From CBDHHC01 sp050633205 (lineage in GTDB: Bacteria; Pseudomonadota; Alphaproteobacteria; Rhizobiales; CBDHHC01): 45,499 nucleotides of DNA. Positions 26,138 through 35,461 of the stretch are shown here, piece by piece; the stretch's first letter is position 1, and every line of letters begins with the position of its first letter. The stretch lies in contig JBOEGA010000023.1 in the NCBI GenBank assembly GCA_050633205.1, forward strand, positions 1-45,499, in the 5' to 3' direction. A program made the translations under genes and the position numbers. The notes beneath the pieces are model-generated. The model was not told where the DNA came from. It was given only the letters and a program-made list of their open reading frames with translations, and searched no databases.

Positions 26138-27085
26138 ATGAACAGCGTAATCTCCCTTGTAATCCCGATTTTTGGATTGATATTTCTTGGTTTTTTCGCT
26201 GCCCGTATGCGCCCTCATCATGAACGTGGACTGGATTGGCTCAGCACCTTTGTTCTCTATTTTGCCTTGCCGTCATTGTTCTACAAGCTTTTGTCGCAAA
26301 CACCGTTCGAGCAATTGACCAACTGGCCTTTTATTATTGCTACAACTACTTCAACTTTTATCGTATTTTCCGTCACCATAATAATTTCCGTATATGTCGG
26401 TAAAGCCAATCTGGATGAATCCGCAATACGGGGCACTGCAGCTGCATATGGAAATATTGGCTATATGGGGCCGGGAATTGCTCTTGGTGCTCTTGGTACA
26501 GCCGCTGCGGTCCCTGCAACCCTGATTATCTGCTTTGATAACCTTATCTTTTTTGCAGCGGTCCCGTTTCTGGTCGCTCTTGGCAGCAAGGGAAAGGAAA
26601 GCATGTGGAGCACTGCAGTGGAAATAGCCAGAAAGGTATTCCTGCATCCGTTCATTGTAGCCTCGTTTCTTGGCGTAACAGCTGCATATTTCCAGTTCAA
26701 AGCTCCTGAACCGGTATTAAAACTTCTGGATTACCTAAGTGCAGCAGCAGCTCCATGTGCCCTGTTTGCACTGGGAGTGACAATAGCAGGCCAGCCATTA
26801 AGGCGTGTATCAATGGACATCCCACTGTTGTTGATTGCCAAATTGATCCTGCAGCCCATTCTGGTATTTATAGTCCTCACAACGTTCCTGGAACCTGATC
26901 CTGTCTGGTTGCTGACTGCGGTCCTTCTGGCATCACTTCCACCTGCTGCGAACGTGTTCGTATTGGCCACCCAGTATGGTGTTTATATTGAAAGAGCATC
27001 AAGTACGATATTAATAGGAACAATAATTTCAATTATAACTGTGACTGCGGTTCTGTATCTTATTCAGGAAAATATCATCCCCTGA
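26138..27085 (+). CDS. AEC family transporter (auxin efflux carrier type)
   Basis: 315 residues with about ten membrane helices in two halves; N-terminal IPIFGLIFLGFFAAR, AYGNIGYMGPGIAL and C-terminal ASLPPAANVFVLATQYG are typical of the membrane transport PF03547 family. Exports small organic anions in general; substrate unknown. Convergent with the Sir2 gene, only 9 bases between stops. Confidence 0.88.
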   Translation: MNSVISLVIPIFGLIFLGFFAARMRPHHERGLDWLSTFVLYFALPSLFYKLLSQTPFEQLTNWPFIIATTTSTFIVFSVTIIISVYVGKANLDESAIRGTAAAYGNIGYMGPGIALGALGTAAAVPATLIICFDNLIFFAAVPFLVALGSKGKESMWSTAVEIARKVFLHPFIVASFLGVTAAYFQFKAPEPVLKLLDYLSAAAAPCALFALGVTIAGQPLRRVSMDIPLLLIAKLILQPILVFIVLTTFLEPDPVWLLTAVLLASLPPAANVFVLATQYGVYIERASSTILIGTIISIITVTAVLYLIQENIIP

Positions 27086-27094
27086 ATAAGCACT

Positions 27095-27802
27095 CTATTT
27101 TCCTGAAAGCAGCTTCTCCACGTAAGCAGGAACAACTTCGGTAGCCTTTCCATGAATACCCTCGTGGAACATGGTAATGCCATCAGATGGCTCAAGGTTA
27201 AGCTCAACTGTATGGGCCCCATGCTCTCTGGCCTCTGCTACAAAGCCGGCAGCAGGGTAAACTGTTCCGCTGGTGCCGATCGAGATAAACAGATCACAGG
27301 CTGCAAGATGCAGATAAATATCTTCCATATGATAGGGCACCTCGTTAAACCAGACCACATCAGGTCTCATGCCACCGGGCTTGCCGCAGCTCTTGCAGAC
27401 CAGCTCTGCTGAAAGATCCTCATCACAGGGATATCTGCTCTCGCAAAGCGAACAAAGGGCAGACATCAGCTCCCCATGCATATGTAACAGGTTTTTAACA
27501 CCGGCCTGTTCCTGCAGCACATCAACATTCTGGGTAATAATGGTAACATGCCCGCCATATTCACTTTCCAGTCTGGCCAGTGCAAAATGAGCAGCATTGG
27601 GCTTGACCTGTGCATGGCCTTTTCGGCGTGTGTTATAAAATTGATAAACCAGTTCAGGATTGCGTGCAAAACCTTCAGGAGTAGCAACATCCTGCCAGTT
27701 ATACTGGTTCCATACGCCGTCTCTGTCTCTGAAAGTGCTTACACCGGATTCAGCAGATAATCCCGCACCAGTCAGGATAACGATATTGTTATACTGAACC
27801 AT
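27095..27802 (-). CDS. cobB: Sir2 family NAD-dependent protein deacylase
   Basis: 235 residues from ATG 27802 with AGGGA upstream (a GTG 15 bases earlier is less likely). NAD site GAGLSAESGVSTFRD, QNVDVLQEQAG, catalytic His in HMHGELM, zinc cysteines CSLC and CKSC. The YNTRR segment keeps the Tyr-x-x-Arg pair associated with succinyl/malonyl-lysine preference (SIRT5/CobB class). Confidence 0.94.
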   Translation of the reverse strand: MVQYNNIVILTGAGLSAESGVSTFRDRDGVWNQYNWQDVATPEGFARNPELVYQFYNTRRKGHAQVKPNAAHFALARLESEYGGHVTIITQNVDVLQEQAGVKNLLHMHGELMSALCSLCESRYPCDEDLSAELVCKSCGKPGGMRPDVVWFNEVPYHMEDIYLHLAACDLFISIGTSGTVYPAAGFVAEAREHGAHTVELNLEPSDGITMFHEGIHGKATEVVPAYVEKLLSGK

Positions 27803-27982
27803 TGAATATTCCCTCACACTTTATATATTTTGTACTTATATAACGTGCTACAAAGCAAAATCTCAAAAAAAATCTATGCGACGGAATATTTTTCTTCCCC
27901 GGGCGTAAATAACTCTTGCGTGAATTCGGTAGAAACACGATCGGTTGCACTTGGCTATTAAGAAAACAAACAGGAAGTTATT

Positions 27983-28654
27983 ATGCAATATATGAAAGCC
28001 AAAACTCTTGTAGTTACTGGCTTTTTGTCTGTTTTAAGTACTGCAGCATTTGCTGAGAATTACGGTAGAAACTACGACTATGGTAACGATTATCACTACA
28101 ATGATACCGGAAGCCATGACCGTAAAAAGAAAAACACTCAAAAACAAAAAAACTATAAGAGAAAATCTGACAGGGAATATACATCTACACCTTCCGGATT
28201 ACGGAAAGGCAGGGTTAACTCCAAACACAGAATCACGAAAACTGTAGGAGATAAATCCATACACCTGATCACCTCTTCATCAAGCAAATTACCTCTGTTA
28301 ACAGATGAAGCAGGCCGAACACTTTATATTTTTGACAACGATAAAAGTGGTCTGTCGAATTGTCAGGCGGATTGCTCTGAGAGCTGGCCTCCATATCTTG
28401 TAAAAGATAATGAGGAGATCAGAGAAAATTTCTCAGTCATTGAGCGCAGTGATGGCAGCAGACAATGGGCATATTTGGGAATGCCATTGTATTACTGGGT
28501 TGCTGATAAAAAGCCCGGCGATATTAAAGGTAATGGTATTGCTGGTGTCTGGCATATACTCAGGTCAAATGAATTTAAAAAAGTTCAGCAACAGGATGCC
28601 AGAAATGAAAAGCCTCAGGCAGTCTCTACCAATAAAAAAGAGGACAGATCCTGA
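27983..28654 (+). CDS. Secreted protein with COG4315-type (YxFxxD) repeat domain
   Basis: 223 residues. Signal peptide ending AAFA; a low-complexity stretch rich in Tyr, Asn, Asp and Lys (residues 26-75); then GRTLYIFDNDKSGLSNCQADCSESWPPYL and RQWAYLGMPLYYWVADKKPGDIKGNGIAGVWH, the pattern of the secreted repeat family COG4315. Two Cys are likely disulfide bonded. Function unknown. AGGAAG precedes ATG. The charged Tyr-rich linker is not part of the usual family. Confidence 0.82.
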   Translation: MQYMKAKTLVVTGFLSVLSTAAFAENYGRNYDYGNDYHYNDTGSHDRKKKNTQKQKNYKRKSDREYTSTPSGLRKGRVNSKHRITKTVGDKSIHLITSSSSKLPLLTDEAGRTLYIFDNDKSGLSNCQADCSESWPPYLVKDNEEIRENFSVIERSDGSRQWAYLGMPLYYWVADKKPGDIKGNGIAGVWHILRSNEFKKVQQQDARNEKPQAVSTNKKEDRS

Positions 28655-28699
28655 GGGGATCGGGATCACCCCCCCCCACTTCCCCGGCATTACAGATAT

Positions 28700-28737
28700 A
28701 TATAACAGGCAGAAGCACTCTCCTCGGCCTGTTATAT
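28700..28737. terminator. Bidirectional hairpin between convergent genes
   Basis: Perfect 11-bp stem ATATAACAGGC/GCCTGTTATAT (28700-28710 with 28727-28737), 16-nt loop. It touches the stop codon of the minus-strand gene and follows the plus-strand secreted protein. No clear T-run. Confidence 0.55.
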
Positions 28738-29279
28738 CAGGACGAATTACTATCTTGAAATACAGGGCTGTTTTGCCAGATTTCAGCAATTGAGGCCTCT
28801 ATAACCAGTGAACTTTCGAGCATGTGTTCCAGCCGGACTTCAATGATGTTATTTCTGTTTTTCTTCCATATTCTATAGGTATACCGGTCATGCACCGGAA
28901 CTTTGTTCAGGCAGTTTATTGCATTCTGCCAGCCGTCTTTGAGTTTAATCTGTAAGCAGGCTCTTTCTACATTTCTGACTGCAACTCTTTGCACTCTGAA
29001 CGCTTCAATAACTGACCAGGGGATATGTCCAAGCTTACGGACATAAATGCCGCTTGTATCCGCTCCTATCTGCGGACTTTCTGTATCCAGAAATGGTTGA
29101 AAATAGAACGTCATTAAAAAGCATGACAGAGAAAAAGGAATAATCAGCAGATTACCTGACTGAAAGAACAGAAATACAGAAAGGGCTCCACCAAAAAAGC
29201 TTCCATAGACAAAAAGCTCACCTGATCTGGGATGAAAACGCGTAGTAAAACGTCTGAGGACTGATTGGGGGGCAGTCAT
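28737..29279 (-). CDS. Membrane protein of unknown function (bacterial PH-like)
   Basis: 180 residues from ATG 29279 (AGGA 8 bases upstream; an in-frame ATG lies two codons earlier). Two close hydrophobic segments (GELFVYGSFFGGALSVFLFF and LLIIPFSLSCFLMTFYFQPF) followed by a soluble domain with GIYVRKLGHIPWSVIEAFRV, the look of membrane-linked PH-like domains of the STM3941/YcxB kind. Not securely assigned. Confidence 0.6.
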   Translation of the reverse strand: MTAPQSVLRRFTTRFHPRSGELFVYGSFFGGALSVFLFFQSGNLLIIPFSLSCFLMTFYFQPFLDTESPQIGADTSGIYVRKLGHIPWSVIEAFRVQRVAVRNVERACLQIKLKDGWQNAINCLNKVPVHDRYTYRIWKKNRNNIIEVRLEHMLESSLVIEASIAEIWQNSPVFQDSNSS

Positions 29280-29453
29280 TCGCATTTTCCTGACATTTAC
29301 AGCAATATGTACAACATGTGTAACATACTCACTTATGAAGAGAGTAAAGTCAATTATCACATGCATAAAGTGCGGTAATGCTTTGGTCGGAATATGAAAT
29401 GTGAAGCTTAAATATTGGGCAGGAAATACATGTACACAATAAATAGTAAGTAG

Positions 29454-31514
29454 TTACGAGCTTTGTGCATCAACATCATAGTCATAAGTATTGCTCGCCA
29501 GAAATTCGTAATTTTTCCCCTGCTTCATCCATTCTGTAACTTCTGCAAATGGCATGGGTCTCGCAGTATAATATCCCTGAATAGAGCTTTGCCCCATGGT
29601 CTGGAGTCTGGCGAGCTGGTCTCTTGTCTCGACACCTTCACATACAAGGCCGATGCGAAGCATTTTTGTCATGTCAAAGAGAGATTTGATAATTATGGCT
29701 TTCTTTTTGTCAGACAGCATCATCTGGGTGAATGATCTGTCAATTTTCAATCCATCAATAGGTAATGTGGAAAGGTGAGAGAGAGCGGCAAAACCTGTTC
29801 CAAAATCATCAAGCTCAATCCTCACACCATTTTTATGCAGATCATCAATCATATCCAGCCCGTCCCGGTTCTTCTCATCCAGAAACAGAGATTCCGTAAC
29901 CTCGGCAGTAATATGTTTTGTTTCAAGGCTATAGCGTTTTAATGTGTCATAAAAATCAGGTAATGCTGTACCAAGTTTTATGTGTTTTGCTGAAAGATTA
30001 ATGGCTACACTGCCAAATACGAGCCCTTCATCCAGCCAGTGTCGTGCTGCTCTGCAGCTGCTGTCATAAACAAATCGCCCCAGAGACTGGGCGAGTTTGG
30101 ATTCTTCAAGAATTGGAAGGAACAGGGCAGGCGAGAGAAAACCGCGTTCAGGATGTTTCCAGCGGATAAGAGCTTCCAGGCCTGTAACCTCAAATGTTCT
30201 GCTGTCAACCTGAGGCTGGAATGCCATAAAGAGCTGGTCATTTGCTTCCAGCGCTTTTCTGAAGTCTTCTTCAATATGAATTTTATCCTGAGCAGCTTCT
30301 TTTAGCTCCTCAGTAAAGAACTGATAGCTGTCCCTCCCGAGATCTTTGGTTTTATATAGCGCGAGATCGGAAGAAATCATTAGTGACGCAAATGTATCGC
30401 CATCCTTGGGATATACAGCAGCTCCGACGCTGGCACTTGGCCATAGCGTGGATGATTTATAGGGCAGGGGCACATTCAGAAGATCAGTAAGTTCACAACA
30501 GAAGTCTTCAAGATCACCATCACGTAAGTCAAACAGGACGATAAATTCATCTCCTCCCCAGCGGTAAGCCTTACTGTTAGGGTGGTCACTGACGATAAGC
30601 GCTAGGCGGTGTCCTATGGTCGAAAGAAGGTGGTCCCCAGCATGATGGCCCAGAGAGTCGTTAACTTGCTTAAAGTTATCCAGATCAAGGTGAATAAGGG
30701 AGAAATGCTGATCTGGCTTGCTTTTATCAAACCTGTCATTCATATCAAACAAACAGCAGGCGCGGTTAGGAAGACTGGTCAGATTATCGTTATATGCGAT
30801 ATAATCAAGCCGCTGGTTGACTTGCCGGAGTTTCTCCTCTTCCCGATCCAGAGTAACCTGCATACTGTTAAAGTTACTGATCACCTGACCAAATTCATCA
30901 TTGGATTCCCAGGGAACATGATGCCGCTTATTCTCCTGACTACTCTGGGTGATAGTATCAGTTAAAAGTGTTAGGGGCCGAACAACCTGCTGTTTGGTTA
31001 CCCAGAAGATATAAAATGAGAGTACAAAACTCAGCAGAATAGATACGACCGTACTTTCAGCAATCTTGCGAAATAAAATCCCCGAGACTTTAGCCGTTGA
31101 GAATGTGATTGTCAGTGTTCCGAGTTTATCAACCTGTATTGCATCTGTATAAATTATCGGTACTACAACCTTCTGCAGTGATACGGTAGGCTGGATTTTG
31201 GCTACCGAATTTAACTGTTCGCCGCTGGCATCAATCTCGGCTTTGACAATATCCCCGCTAAGTACCAGTTCATCAAGCAGCTTTTGTACTCGGTCAAGCT
31301 CGAGAACCCATATAGGTTCAACCAGAACTTTAGCCCGTGCACGAGCGACTTCGGTATAACGTTCTGTTAATTGTTGGCTTAATTGGTACGCAGAAGTCAG
31401 GCCAAAGGCTACGCTGAATAGCAGGTTTATAAAAAAGATAAAAGGGATGATGGCCCAAAGAAACTTTCTTTGAAAACTGGTTCCTAAATGAATTTTTAAG
31501 AATTTAAGAACCAT
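29454..31514 (-). CDS. Membrane GGDEF-EAL bifunctional cyclic-di-GMP protein
   Basis: 686 residues from ATG 31514. Two membrane helices (about 18-44 and 156-173) enclosing a periplasmic sensor, a HAMP-like segment with VVRPLTLLTDTI, GGDEF domain with intact GGDEF (about 320-324) but no RxxD inhibitory site upstream, and a full EAL domain: LEALIRW, INLSAKH, EVTESLF, DDFGTGFAALSHL, LKIDRSF, EGVET. Phosphodiesterase residues all appear present, so c-di-GMP breakdown is likely; synthase activity is possible. Start codon context GGTGG. Confidence 0.92.
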   Translation of the reverse strand: MVLKFLKIHLGTSFQRKFLWAIIPFIFFINLLFSVAFGLTSAYQLSQQLTERYTEVARARAKVLVEPIWVLELDRVQKLLDELVLSGDIVKAEIDASGEQLNSVAKIQPTVSLQKVVVPIIYTDAIQVDKLGTLTITFSTAKVSGILFRKIAESTVVSILLSFVLSFYIFWVTKQQVVRPLTLLTDTITQSSQENKRHHVPWESNDEFGQVISNFNSMQVTLDREEEKLRQVNQRLDYIAYNDNLTSLPNRACCLFDMNDRFDKSKPDQHFSLIHLDLDNFKQVNDSLGHHAGDHLLSTIGHRLALIVSDHPNSKAYRWGGDEFIVLFDLRDGDLEDFCCELTDLLNVPLPYKSSTLWPSASVGAAVYPKDGDTFASLMISSDLALYKTKDLGRDSYQFFTEELKEAAQDKIHIEEDFRKALEANDQLFMAFQPQVDSRTFEVTGLEALIRWKHPERGFLSPALFLPILEESKLAQSLGRFVYDSSCRAARHWLDEGLVFGSVAINLSAKHIKLGTALPDFYDTLKRYSLETKHITAEVTESLFLDEKNRDGLDMIDDLHKNGVRIELDDFGTGFAALSHLSTLPIDGLKIDRSFTQMMLSDKKKAIIIKSLFDMTKMLRIGLVCEGVETRDQLARLQTMGQSSIQGYYTARPMPFAEVTEWMKQGKNYEFLASNTYDYDVDAQSS

Positions 31515-31675
31515 GCCACCCACTAACAAATCTTACGCTAAATTCTTACCATTTGGAGGCGGGGCATAACCTCTTCCCCACCATATCCCATCACAGGTAA
31601 AATATACCGCAAATTAATTAAGAAAGTGAGTCGTCAACGTGCTGTAAGATTTGGTGCTTAAGTGGTTGAAAATAT

Positions 31676-32764
31676 TCAGCCAATTTGGCCTCTGTTTCTT
31701 AGGAAATGATCAGCCAGAACAATTGCCATCATGGCTTCCCCGACAGGAACAGCCCGAATGCCCACACATGGGTCGTGGCGTCCTTTGGTAACGATTTCCG
31801 TTTCCTTGCCGGATTTGTCTATAGTTTTGTTTGGCGAGAGAATAGAAGAGGTTGGTTTAACAGCAAAGCGTACAACTACAGGTTGTCCGGTAGAGATCCC
31901 ACCAAGTACGCCACCAGCATTATTGGAAAGAAATTCAGGTTTTCCAGCACTTCCCTTTCTCATCTCATCGGCATTGGTTTTCCCATCAAGCTCTGCAGAA
32001 GCAAATCCTGCTCCGATTTCAACACCTTTAACGGCGTTAATACTCATCATGGCAGAAGCCAGGTCCTGGTCGAGCTTTCCATAAATAGGCTCACCCAGAC
32101 CGCTTGGGACATTTTCAGCAACAACCTCAATTATTGCTCCGATTGATGATCCGGCCTTTCTGATATCATCCAGATAAACGCCCCATTTTTCAGCCATCTT
32201 CGGATCAGGGCAGAAGAAAGGGTTTTGATTGGTCTCGGCCCAGTCCCAGTTATTTCTGTCAATCTTGTGGGGCCCCATTTGAACCAGAGCACCACGAATC
32301 TTGATATCAGGAATAATCTTGCGCGCTATCCCGCCAGCAGCGACACGCATCGCGGTCTCACGGGCAGAAGATCTTCCGCCGCCACGATAGTCTCGAATGC
32401 CATATTTTTCATTATAGGCAAAATCAGCATGTCCGGGACGGAACTTCTCCTTGATCTCTGAGTAGTCCTTGGACCTCTGGTCCATATTATCAATGATCAG
32501 AGAGATTGGTGTTCCGGTCGTGACCTGTTCCCCGGTTGTTTCATTTTCAAAAACGCCCGAGCTTATCCGGACCCGATCCGGTTCCCGTCTTTGTGTCGTG
32601 TATCTTGATTGTCCAGGCTTCCTCTTATCGAGCCATACCTGCAATTCATCTTCATTAAGAGGAATGTTGGGGGGGCACCCGTCTACGACGCAACCAATTG
32701 CTTCGCCATGGCTTTCTCCCCAGGTCGTCATTCTAAATAATTTGCCAAAACTGTTATGTGACAT
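31676..32764 (-). CDS. aroC: Chorismate synthase
   Basis: 362 residues, full length. Last step of the shikimate pathway, FMN dependent. SHNSFGKLFRMTTWGESHG, RRREPD-like TTQRREPDRV, SIRDYRGGGRSSARETAMR region and RHDPCVGIRAVPVGEAM are all diagnostic. Same strand as fabI, 65 bases downstream, matching the fabI-aroC neighbourhood of many alphaproteobacteria. Confidence 0.97.
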   Translation of the reverse strand: MSHNSFGKLFRMTTWGESHGEAIGCVVDGCPPNIPLNEDELQVWLDKRKPGQSRYTTQRREPDRVRISSGVFENETTGEQVTTGTPISLIIDNMDQRSKDYSEIKEKFRPGHADFAYNEKYGIRDYRGGGRSSARETAMRVAAGGIARKIIPDIKIRGALVQMGPHKIDRNNWDWAETNQNPFFCPDPKMAEKWGVYLDDIRKAGSSIGAIIEVVAENVPSGLGEPIYGKLDQDLASAMMSINAVKGVEIGAGFASAELDGKTNADEMRKGSAGKPEFLSNNAGGVLGGISTGQPVVVRFAVKPTSSILSPNKTIDKSGKETEIVTKGRHDPCVGIRAVPVGEAMMAIVLADHFLRNRGQIG

Positions 32765-32829
32765 CTCTTAAACTTTTACAATTGCAGAGTAATAAAGGAC
32801 AATTTTATATACACCTGTAACAAACTGAA

Positions 32830-33648
32830 TTAATCGCCTGCTACAGAAATATCAGGGGCTTCTTCATTTTTCATACCCTGAACATGATAGCCGGCATCAA
32901 CGTGATGAATTTCGCCAGTAACCCCACAGCTCAGGTCTGATAGTAGATAAAGGCCTGCGCCACCTACTTCATCAATTGTAACCGTGCGGCGTAGAGCAGA
33001 GTTATATTCATTCCATTTCAGAATATAGCGGAAATCACTGATACCTGAAGCAGCAAGAGTTTTGATAGGACCTGCTGAAATAGCATTTACCCGGATATTC
33101 TGCTTACCCAGATCAGATGCCAGATATCTGACACTGGCCTCAAGAGCAGCTTTGGCCACACCCATAACGTTGTAATGAGGCATAACTTTTTCCGCACCAT
33201 AATAGGTAAGCGTAAGAAGTGAACCGCCTTCATTCATCAGTTTTTCGGCATGCTTGGCAACGGCAGTGAATGAGTAACAGGAGATTTCCATGGTTTTATT
33301 GAAATTCTCGACTGTCGTATCAACATAACGTCCATCAAGCTCGTTTTTATCAGAAAATGCGATAGCGTGAACAACAAAGTCAAGCCCACCCCATTCTTCT
33401 TTGATCCTGTCAAAAACAGCTTCCATACTGGCCGAATCTGTAACATCACATGGTAGCACCATATTGGAGTTGATGCTCTCAGCTAGCGGAACAACACGTT
33501 TTTTTAGTGCATCACCTTGATATGTAAATGCGATCTCGGCGCCCTGGTCATGGCAAGCTTTTGCAATTCCCCAGGCAATAGACCTGTTATTCGCTACGCC
33601 CATAATGAGGCCGCGCTTGTTTTTCATAAGATTCCCGGTTTGGGACAT
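32830..33648 (-). CDS. fabI: Enoyl-[acyl-carrier-protein] reductase (NADH)
   Basis: 272 residues from ATG 33648, which has GGAGAA upstream; a 15-codon upstream extension is not credible. Final reduction in each cycle of fatty acid synthesis. NAD site GLIMGVANNRSIAWGIA, catalytic Tyr149, Tyr159 and Lys166 in TLTYYGAEKVMPHYNVMGVAK, and SAGPIKTLAASGI. Target of triclosan-type inhibitors in this family. Confidence 0.96.
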   Translation of the reverse strand: MSQTGNLMKNKRGLIMGVANNRSIAWGIAKACHDQGAEIAFTYQGDALKKRVVPLAESINSNMVLPCDVTDSASMEAVFDRIKEEWGGLDFVVHAIAFSDKNELDGRYVDTTVENFNKTMEISCYSFTAVAKHAEKLMNEGGSLLTLTYYGAEKVMPHYNVMGVAKAALEASVRYLASDLGKQNIRVNAISAGPIKTLAASGISDFRYILKWNEYNSALRRTVTIDEVGGAGLYLLSDLSCGVTGEIHHVDAGYHVQGMKNEEAPDISVAGD

Positions 33649-34111
33649 TGTTTTTTCTCCGAAGCCTTCGGTTATAATCAGCCTTGAATACAATAAGTTA
33701 AACTAATACGCAAATTACCCGTGTGGAATACTTTCGTGACGGGCCTCATATTATGCTTATCTTTTTGATAATAAAAGCGAAAACCTTCTAAGATTTCGCT
33801 TGAGGTAATTAATCTGCTAAATGTGAATATCATCAAATACCATGATGATTATTATGCATTCAGGAACTCGTTTTTAATAGATGTTAAAGTACAGCTCAAG
33901 ACAGTAATCGAAACAAAATGGAAAAATGTGCTAAAGATGAGAATATTATGCACTTAAACCCCGGCAAATATAACACTCCTGTTGAAGATTAGTACGAAAT
34001 CGTTATGGAAAATAAAGGCGGAGTATACAGTAATAAAATCAGGAACGGCCCCGTTTATGAGGCTGTTCATTAGGTCATGATGCCAGAATTAGACAAGCGC
34101 AAGCCGCGGGG
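33649..34111. other. Intergenic region with a possible decayed short gene
   Basis: 463 bases, AT-rich. Contains the fabI promoter region. On the plus strand, 33918-34073 reads as a 24-codon stretch, a TAG at 33990-33992, then 26 more open codons; nothing recognisable in it. An imperfect hairpin GAACGGCC/GGCTGTTC lies near 34043-34068. No RNA gene recognised. Confidence 0.4.
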
Positions 34112-34612
34112 CTAACCTGAAAGACTCCAGCCACCATTGATAGAGCGACACGCGACTCCCTCAACAGTTTTTCGATATTTTTCCAGTGCAAGCGTATAAA
34201 TGATATGGCGGCACAGGCGCCCTTCTTTATCTTTAAAAGCATTTATAGGCATAACTTTGCCACGAAGTTTGTTTCGGTCTCTTTTCCAGTGATATATCTT
34301 GCCATCTTCAATTTCTGTAAGGGCAAAATGCACTGCCTGCAGGGCTGCATCATAATCCTTGTCAGTAAGCTGCTTCAGTTTTTTCTGAAGAACATCTGAC
34401 TTGGAAACAGTCTGCCAGCCATGTGTAATTGGCGAAACTTCATTGACAGGCTCCCAACCCTTGGTTATCGGGCGGGATGATTTGATTAGCTTGGACGTGT
34501 TGGAGGAATTACCTGGGCTCTCCGCGCTAACGCCGATAACAGCCAGAACACAAAAACAAAACGCTAAAATTACTGAGATAGAACTTCTCACGAAGGTGGC
34601 TACTATACACAT
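34112..34612 (-). CDS. Secreted RT0821/Lpp0805-type surface protein
   Basis: 166 residues from ATG 34612 (a GTG five codons earlier is the alternative). Signal peptide (SSISVILAFCFCVLAVIGVSA), linker, then DKDYDAALQAVHFALTE, YHWKRDRNKLRGKVMPINAF, CRHIIYTLALEKYRKTVEGVACRSINGGWSL. The Cys-x-x-Tyr...ACR...GW pattern matches the lipoprotein at 11256, but no lipobox is present. Lies head-to-head with pdxH, a conserved placement in alphaproteobacteria. Confidence 0.75.
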   Translation of the reverse strand: MCIVATFVRSSISVILAFCFCVLAVIGVSAESPGNSSNTSKLIKSSRPITKGWEPVNEVSPITHGWQTVSKSDVLQKKLKQLTDKDYDAALQAVHFALTEIEDGKIYHWKRDRNKLRGKVMPINAFKDKEGRLCRHIIYTLALEKYRKTVEGVACRSINGGWSLSG

Positions 34613-34779
34613 AACTTTTGCTCTCACTAAATAACGCGTGAGCCCTGGCTCACAAATCTACGAAACAATGCTATATAAACTTAACAGGATGAGTAAAGTG
34701 TAAACATCTGTATCAATCTTCAAAATTTATCTTTAATAAAGTGTAAACAACATTATCTCTAGGGTACGACATATATAAA

Positions 34780-35427
34780 ATGGCAAACAATAGTGTGGAT
34801 AACGACAAGACAGACACAGCAGAAGATCTGGAATTTGCGAATGCAGAGCGTCCTTTGCAGCTTTTTGATGCGTGGATGGAAGAAGCTGTAGCAAAAGAAT
34901 TAAACGACCCCACAGCTATGTCAGTTGCGACTGTGGATTCTGATGGTATGCCAAATATCCGTATGGTCCTGTTGAAAGAAGCTACAGAAAAAGGATTCAC
35001 ATTTTATACAAACTTTGAGAGTGCCAAAGGGCAGGAACTGCTGGCTAACCCAAAGGCAGCTCTTTGTTTCCACTGGAAAAGTCTGAGGCGGCAGGTGCGC
35101 GTTCGTGGCAATGTTTTAAAGGTCGAAGATGCGGAAGCTGATGCCTATTTTGCCTCCCGTCCAAAAGGTAGCAGGATTGGGGCATGGGCATCTGACCAGT
35201 CAAGAGAGCTGGAGAGCAGGTATGCTCTGGAAATGTCTGTCGCTAAATATACAGCGAAATATGCTCTTGGTTCAGTCCCGAGGCCAGACCATTGGTCAGG
35301 TTTCAGGGTAGAACCCGTTGAAATTGAATTTTGGAGAGACCGCCCTTTTCGCCTGCATGACAGGTTAGTTTTCAGAAAAGAAACACCAGATCAGGGTGCA
35401 TGGCATAAAAGCCGTTTATATCCTTAA
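34780..35427 (+). CDS. pdxH: Pyridoxamine 5'-phosphate oxidase
   Basis: 215 residues. FMN enzyme making pyridoxal phosphate. DAWMEEAVAKELNDPTAMSVATVD, NIRMVLLKE, TFYTNFESAKGQEL, CFHWKSLRRQVRVRG, and the C-terminal EFWRDRPFRLHDRLVFRK with WHKSRLYP ending are diagnostic. Followed 34 bases later by an SDR gene on the same strand. Confidence 0.97.
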   Translation: MANNSVDNDKTDTAEDLEFANAERPLQLFDAWMEEAVAKELNDPTAMSVATVDSDGMPNIRMVLLKEATEKGFTFYTNFESAKGQELLANPKAALCFHWKSLRRQVRVRGNVLKVEDAEADAYFASRPKGSRIGAWASDQSRELESRYALEMSVAKYTAKYALGSVPRPDHWSGFRVEPVEIEFWRDRPFRLHDRLVFRKETPDQGAWHKSRLYP

Positions 35428-35461
35428 AACTAAACAATAAAACTATCAGCAAAGGCAGCAA

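Noticed and set aside
28669..28677. Run of nine C as a phase-variation site
   Set aside because: It lies 14 bases after the stop of the secreted protein and outside both convergent genes, so slippage would not change either product.
32669..32675. G7 tract in aroC as a switch
   Set aside because: It encodes the conserved start region GCPPN of an essential-type enzyme and is short; conserved sequence explains it.
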